Shown here one piece after another: positions 5,291 to 5,596 of a stretch of DNA of 5,596 bases; the stretch's first letter is position 1, and the number at the start of each line of letters is the position of its first letter. The position numbers and the translations under genes are program-made. Source of the DNA: Actinomycetes bacterium (GTDB lineage: Bacteria > Actinomycetota > Actinomycetes > Actinomycetales > JAJYRW01); assembly GCA_021793895.1 (NCBI GenBank), contig JAJYRW010000114.1, positions 1 to 5,596 on the forward strand. The letters are read 5' to 3'. The notes below the pieces were generated by a model. That model saw only the letters and a program-made list of their open reading frames with translations, had not been told where the DNA came from and searched no databases.

Positions 5291-5350
5291 TCAGGCGCGG
5301 CGGTCGCGGAAAAGCAGCGTGCGCGTCGAAGCGCTCTTGATGTATGCCAT
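5291..5350 (-). CDS. erm leader peptide (19 aa) with C-terminal RDRR macrolide-arrest motif
   Basis: The frame encodes MAYIKSASTRTLLFRDRRA and then TGA. Arg15-Asp16-Arg17 matches the Arg/Lys-X-Arg/Lys (+X+) motif at which macrolide- or ketolide-bound ribosomes stall, as established for the ErmD-type leader (Arg-Leu-Arg); the Erm(X) leader is also of this type as I remember it. The peptide acts in cis: a stalled ribosome would cover the leader's first helix, whose 5' arm lies on the R15-D16-R17 codons, and change the folding of the erm 5' region. The ATG is the predicted transcription start itself (TAAAGT then 7 nt), so translation would be leaderless, and there is no ribosome-binding site. 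The stop lies 139 nt before the erm ATG. The sequence differs from leaders I can recall. Position, length, motif and RNA pairing agree; function is inference. Confidence 0.8.
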   Translation of the reverse strand: MAYIKSASTRTLLFRDRRA

Positions 5351-5357
5351 GGGAAAT

Positions 5358-5387
5358 ACTTTAACGCCTACGCACGTCATTTGTCAA
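5358..5387 (-). promoter_or_regulatory. erm leader/erm promoter, apparently leaderless
   Basis: On the minus strand, TTGACA (5382-5387) is a perfect -35 box, followed by an 18-nt spacer and TAAAGT (5358-5363), an actinobacterial TAnnnT -10 box. Seven nt later is the A of the leader-peptide ATG (5350). The -35 box contains the stop codon (TGA, 5384-5386) of the upstream TetR-like gene. I see no A/T-rich WhiB7-type element just upstream of the -35 box. Confidence 0.82.
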
Positions 5388-5596
5388 CGCAGCTGGGCAG
5401 CCTGGCCATCCAACTGCAAGCGTTGCGTCACCGCCCGCGCGCGGGCCACTGGGTCTTTAGGAACCGGCAAAGCACCACTGAGCCAAATACTCACCAGCCC
5501 GTGGACAAGTGAAAATGCCGCGAGCGCATCAGCCGGCGTACCCGACTCATTCGGCGTCCCCGGCCCACGCAGTGCGGCAGATGCACCCCGGGCACC
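5384..5596 (-). CDS. TetR-family regulator, C-terminal fragment entering from the right edge
   Basis: The frame is open from base 5596 to a TGA at 5384-5386, giving the last 70 residues of a protein whose start is outside the window. After a Gly/Pro/Ala-rich stretch comes ADALAAFSLVHGLVSIWLSG, then ALPVPKDP, then ARARAVTQRL. The F-S-L-V-H-G-L-V-S pattern is that of the C-terminal ligand-binding and dimerisation domain of the TetR 'WHG' group (TetR_C_33), in which a His-Gly sits in a hydrophobic helix. The N-terminal DNA-binding domain is not visible, so the call rests on this motif and on length. It may regulate a neighbour beyond the window. Control of erm is not implied, because erm has its own leader. 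Its stop codon is shared with the -35 box of the erm promoter. The plus-strand frame over 5285-5512 is a shadow. Confidence 0.75.
   Translation of the reverse strand, partial: GARGASAALRGPGTPNESGTPADALAAFSLVHGLVSIWLSGALPVPKDPVARARAVTQRLQLDGQAAQLR

Larger units (their letters stand above)
5152..5350 (-). promoter_or_regulatory. erm 5' leader, putative ribosome-stalling attenuator
   Basis: The transcript from the leader-peptide ATG to the erm ATG is about 199 nt and can form several competing helices (minus strand). GCGACCG (5301-5307) pairs with CGGTCGC (5279-5285), burying the leader's last Arg and Asp codons and its stop. GACGGCA (5286-5292) pairs with TGCCGTC (5251-5257). CTCCGAAAG pairs with CTTCGGGAG (5225-5249, two bulges). 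CTCCGAAA (5242-5249) alternatively pairs perfectly with TTTCGGAG (5159-5166), which contains the erm ribosome-binding site. GGCGCTCC (5179-5186) can also mask that site locally. The mutually exclusive pairings plus a stalling peptide are the layout of inducible erm leaders. Which fold is ON or OFF needs folding calculations. Confidence 0.75.

Noticed and set aside
1..5596. CRISPR array, tRNA, rRNA or insertion sequence
   Set aside because: No regularly spaced repeats, cloverleaf-like segments, rRNA blocks or transposase motifs were seen on either strand.

Overview
The window reads as part of an antibiotic-resistance/efflux cluster from a moderately high-GC actinobacterium. Every gene I can support lies on the minus strand, so the cluster is transcribed from high to low coordinates. 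The actinobacterial reading rests on an Erm(X)-type 23S rRNA methyltransferase, an Arr protein close to mycobacterial Arr, TAnnnT-type -10 boxes and apparent leaderless starts. Genus is uncertain; Corynebacterium or a relative would fit.

Layout from the right edge. (1) 5384-5596 is the C-terminal end of a TetR-like regulator that enters from outside the window. (2) Its stop codon sits inside the -35 box of a promoter that appears to start transcription exactly at the ATG of a 19-codon leader peptide (5291-5350). The peptide ends in Arg-Asp-Arg-Arg, which matches the +X+ macrolide-arrest motif. A structured spacer of about 140 nt follows, then the erm gene (4369-5151). Together these look like an inducible macrolide-lincosamide-streptogramin resistance unit. 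(3) 4140-4368 is noncoding. It holds two inverted 24-bp copies of one sequence, each containing a 19-bp GGGGTT-N7-AACCCC-type inverted repeat, with a degenerate tandem AGTCAC repeat between them. (4) arr (rifamycin ADP-ribosyltransferase) follows at 3684-4127 or 3684-4139. (5) A three-gene unit comes next: tetR (3106-3651), ABC ATPase (2357-3106) and ABC-2 permease (1546-2346). tetR and the ATPase gene overlap by one base, and the permease ribosome-binding site abuts the ATPase stop. Its promoter overlaps the arr stop codon and is covered by a perfect 31-bp palindrome that ends on the base before the tetR ATG. This points to a self-repressed, leaderless operon. (6) A Pro/Ser/Thr-rich lipoprotein (891-1442) is followed by the N-terminal 278 residues of a DHA2-type MFS drug exporter (1-834) running off the left edge.

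Together the genes offer ribosome protection by methylation (erm), rifamycin modification (arr), and two exporters of unknown substrate (ABC-2 and MFS). Both edge genes are open-ended and are easily missed by ORF callers that need a start and a stop. The least ordinary parts are the erm leader and its promoter, the 31-bp operator on a leaderless promoter, and the paired inverted repeats upstream of arr.
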